A DNA stretch of 8,275 nucleotides. Source: Bacteroidota bacterium. GTDB taxonomy: Bacteria; Bacteroidota; Bacteroidia; Chitinophagales; Chitinophagaceae. The notes under the pieces are model-generated. The model was not told the origin of the DNA. It was given only the letters and a program-made list of their open reading frames with translations, and did no database searches. Location of the stretch: positions 1 through 8,275 of the forward strand of contig CANGUS010000070.1 of NCBI GenBank assembly GCA_947457085.1, read 5' to 3'. This document shows, piece by piece, positions 6,359 through 8,275 of the stretch. How positions within the stretch are numbered: the first letter of the stretch is position 1; every line of letters starts with the position of its first letter. Both the position numbers and the translations under genes were made by a program.

Positions 6359-7795
6359 ATGACAAAAATAACAATTGCAAAAGGCGATGGCATTGGTCCA
6401 GAAATTATGGCCGCTACTTTAGATATTATTTTAGCCGCAGGCGCTCAATTAGAAATAGACGAAATTGAAGTTGGTGAAAAAGTGTATCTAGCAGGCAACC
6501 CATCTGGTATCGCATCAGAATCATGGGACACAATAAGGAAAAATAAAATTTTTCTAAAATCACCAATCACAACACCACAAGGTGGCGGATATAAAAGTCT
6601 AAACGTGACCACACGTAAATTTCTTGGCCTATATTCTAATGTTAGGCCGTGCATGAGTTTACATCCCTTTGTAAGCACAAAACACCCTGTAATGGATTTG
6701 GTAATTGTGAGAGAAAATGAAGAGGATTTATACGCAGGAATTGAGCACCAGCAAACTGATGAAGTTGTACAATGTCTTAAATTGATTAGCAGACCAGGTT
6801 GCGAGAAAATAGTACGTTATGCTTTTGAATATGCCAAACAACAAAATCGTAAAAAAGTAACCTGCTTTACTAAAGACAATATTATGAAACAAACTGATGG
6901 ATTGTTTCATAAAGTATTTGATGAGATTGCCAAAGAATATCCTGAAATAGAAAACGAACACTGGATTATAGATATTGGTGCTGCTAAATTAGCAGATACA
7001 CCTGAAGTTTTTGATGTAATCGTTATGCCGAATTTATATGGCGATGTGTTGAGCGATGTGGCCGCACAAATAACGGGTTCTGTTGGTTTAGCTGGATCAG
7101 CAAATATTGGCGAAGAGTGTTCAATGTTTGAAGCAATTCATGGCTCTGCACCTACTATAGCAGGACAAAATGTGGCTAATCCATCTGGTTTATTACAAGG
7201 TGCTGTTATGATGTTAAATCATATTGGCCAAACAGAAATTGCTGAAAAAGTTCAAAATGCATGGCTTAAAACATTAGAAGATGGCCATCATACCGAAGAT
7301 ATATTTAAAGAAGGAACCAGTAAAGTAAAATTAGGCACAAAGGAATTTGCAAAAGCTGTAATTGCAAATCTCGGACAAAAACCTTCTTTACTTAAAGCTG
7401 TTTCTTATGCAAACAACTCTGCCCTTATCCTTCCAAAATATCAGCGTAAACCAGCTGCAAATAAAAAGCTAGTAGGTGTGGATGTTTTTGTTCAATGGAA
7501 TGGCACTAATCCAAATGAATTGGCTGACAAGATTAAACTGATTGAAAATAATGGAATAAAATTAAACATGATCACTAATCGTGGAATAAAAGTATGGCCT
7601 GAGGGTTTTAAAGAAACCTTTTGCACAGATCATTGGAGATGTAGATTTAAATCAGAAGAAAGTTCTGAATTACAAAAGACAGACATTATAGCTCTTTTGA
7701 CTAACGCTATCAATCACAATATTGATACTATAAAAACAGAGAATCTGTATGAATTTGATGGCAAAGCAGCTTACTCATTAGGACAAGGACAATAA
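6359..7795 (+). CDS. icd: Isocitrate dehydrogenase, long Thermus/Rickettsia-type
   Basis: A 478-residue cytosolic TCA-cycle enzyme that oxidatively decarboxylates isocitrate to 2-oxoglutarate. Seen: GDGIGPEI (9-16); the substrate loop S80-N82-R86 in KSLNVTTRKF; R96; R118 in VRENEEDLYAGIE with Y125; K172 in FTKDNIMK; and the metal-site signature NLYGDVLSDVAAQ (225-237) with D229 and D233. The nucleotide loop is HGSAPTIAGQNVANP (261-275). After about residue 340 comes an extra C-terminal domain (GVDVFVQWNGTNPNEL onward), as in the roughly 480-500-residue Thermus and Rickettsia enzymes and absent from the shorter E. coli form. Coenzyme: NADP enzymes of this superfamily usually have Lys-Tyr, and NAD enzymes Asp-Ile, where this protein has T266-I267. 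NADP use, the usual annotation, is therefore not assured. ATG 6359 has an A-rich leader and the standard N-terminus. No exact TAnnTTTG lies upstream. Confidence 0.93.
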   Translation: MTKITIAKGDGIGPEIMAATLDIILAAGAQLEIDEIEVGEKVYLAGNPSGIASESWDTIRKNKIFLKSPITTPQGGGYKSLNVTTRKFLGLYSNVRPCMSLHPFVSTKHPVMDLVIVRENEEDLYAGIEHQQTDEVVQCLKLISRPGCEKIVRYAFEYAKQQNRKKVTCFTKDNIMKQTDGLFHKVFDEIAKEYPEIENEHWIIDIGAAKLADTPEVFDVIVMPNLYGDVLSDVAAQITGSVGLAGSANIGEECSMFEAIHGSAPTIAGQNVANPSGLLQGAVMMLNHIGQTEIAEKVQNAWLKTLEDGHHTEDIFKEGTSKVKLGTKEFAKAVIANLGQKPSLLKAVSYANNSALILPKYQRKPAANKKLVGVDVFVQWNGTNPNELADKIKLIENNGIKLNMITNRGIKVWPEGFKETFCTDHWRCRFKSEESSELQKTDIIALLTNAINHNIDTIKTENLYEFDGKAAYSLGQGQ

Positions 7796-7906
7796 GAACA
7801 ATGATACGCTAAAGTAACTCTAAGCTAATTCACTCAAATGGTAATTAAAATAGTTTTATATCCGAATAAAAAGCAACTACAGCAAACAAAATAAAAGTGG
7901 CAAAAA

Positions 7907-8083
7907 ATGAATAATATGAATTTCAATTTGATAAAAATTATAGTTTGTTTGATACTGATAATTGCTTTTTTAATAATGGCTTTTATCACTAAAAATATCA
8001 ATATAAGTCATTTATCTATCTGCTTAGTGATTATAACAGGCGCTTTATTAATAAAACATGTATCACCTAAAAATCCAAGTTGA
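7907..8083 (+). CDS. Small two-helix membrane protein (58 residues), unknown
   Basis: A short ORF from ATG 7907 to TGA 8083. Seen: a polar start (MNNMNFNLIK), a strongly hydrophobic segment at residues 8-27 (IIVCLILIIAFLIMAF), a short polar turn (TKNINISH), a second hydrophobic segment at 36-50 (LSICLVIITGALLI), and a basic tail (KHVSPKNPS). This reads as a hairpin of two transmembrane helices. An alternative start is Met4 (7916). I do not recognise a family. It stands alone in the gap after isocitrate dehydrogenase, with no exact -7 motif upstream. AT-rich DNA produces hydrophobic ORFs by chance, so coding status rests on the two-helix organisation only. Confidence 0.42.
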   Translation: MNNMNFNLIKIIVCLILIIAFLIMAFITKNINISHLSICLVIITGALLIKHVSPKNPS

Positions 8084-8234
8084 ATACTTAAAAATGAATG
8101 AATAGTATACTCCAACATCAATTAATAACATTAGATGCAACATGAATAAAAGAAAATTTATAAATTGTTTTGATGATAAAAAATATGGTACAAAAGCACC
8201 TAATTCATTCAGAAATAAATATATTTAATCATTA
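8084..8234. other. AT-rich spacer with one doubtful 28-codon ORF
   Basis: Between the small membrane ORF and the gene at the right edge lies AT-rich DNA with no exact TAnnTTTG motif and no clear hairpin. It contains a 28-residue ORF (8142-8228) that is basic and polar (starts MNKRKFINCFDDKKYG) and has no recognised features. I would not annotate it as a gene without conservation. Confidence 0.4.
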
Positions 8235-8275
8235 ATGAATAATATCAACATTTTTGCAGGCAGAAAAATAGTTAT
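8235..8275 (+). CDS. Start of a gene cut by the right edge, possibly ribose-phosphate pyrophosphokinase
   Basis: Thirteen codons from ATG 8235 read MNNINIFAGRKIV before the window ends. The phrase INIFAG near the N-terminus resembles the opening of ribose-phosphate pyrophosphokinase, which makes PRPP from ribose 5-phosphate and ATP and typically starts with a few residues then KIFAG or similar. This is too short to be firm. It could be another protein with a similar first beta strand. An upstream stop (TAA at 8226) and the A-rich leader are compatible with a start here. Confidence 0.33.
   Translation, partial: MNNINIFAGRKIV

Noticed and set aside
6445..6961. Two 77-codon minus-strand ORFs inside the isocitrate dehydrogenase gene
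   Set aside because: They are antisense shadows of a well-conserved enzyme.
8142..8228. 28-codon basic ORF near the right edge
   Set aside because: It is too short and featureless to call. Only conservation could support it.
7907..8248. Near-identical start sequences ATGAATAATAT(G/C)AA at 7907 and 8235
   Set aside because: Similarity ends after 14 bases and flanks differ. Asn-rich starts are common in AT-rich genomes, so a duplication is not supported.
1..8275. CRISPR array, insertion sequence, phage or defence island
   Set aside because: I saw no spaced direct repeats, transposase or integrase motifs, or terminal inverted repeats. The recognised genes are ordinary chromosomal functions.

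Overview
The window is AT-rich, gene-dense chromosomal DNA that looks like Bacteroidota. The evidence is a class A penicillin-binding protein, an RprY-type response regulator, a DUF3108 protein and a LolC/E-type permease, all of the kind typical of that phylum. Start codons generally lack Shine-Dalgarno sequences and have A-rich leaders, and several intergenic regions carry the Bacteroidota -7 promoter element TAnnTTTG. The lineage within the phylum cannot be fixed from the sequence alone. No rRNA, tRNA, CRISPR array, insertion sequence or phage gene is visible.

Left part (1-1144): the N-terminal end of a FtsX/LolC-like permease reads leftward out of the window. It is divergent from an OmpR-family response regulator that has no sensor kinase beside it and ends in a plausible intrinsic terminator.

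Middle (1145-4384): after a promoter-bearing gap, a bifunctional penicillin-binding protein 1A (start best placed at ATG 1389) is followed after two bases by a secreted DUF3108 protein. The two form a probable cell-envelope operon. It converges on a leftward LysR-type regulator (4420-5343) with only 35 bases between.

Right part (5344-8275): the LysR gene is divergent from an SPFH/prohibitin-like protein that begins with TTG and carries a lipoprotein signal. The 90-base gap between them holds three abutting AT-rich palindromes, the best candidate regulatory region in the window. Next, after a gap with two inverted repeats, comes a long (478-residue) isocitrate dehydrogenase of the Thermus/Rickettsia type with unusual residues at the coenzyme-specificity position. 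The last 480 bases hold a predicted 58-residue two-helix membrane peptide, a doubtful 28-residue ORF, and the first 13 codons of a gene that may be ribose-phosphate pyrophosphokinase.

Most of this is housekeeping: envelope synthesis, the TCA cycle and general regulation. I found no convincing new multi-gene system. The points most worth a second look are the LysR/SPFH-lipoprotein pair with its palindrome cluster, the isocitrate dehydrogenase coenzyme site, and the small membrane peptide.
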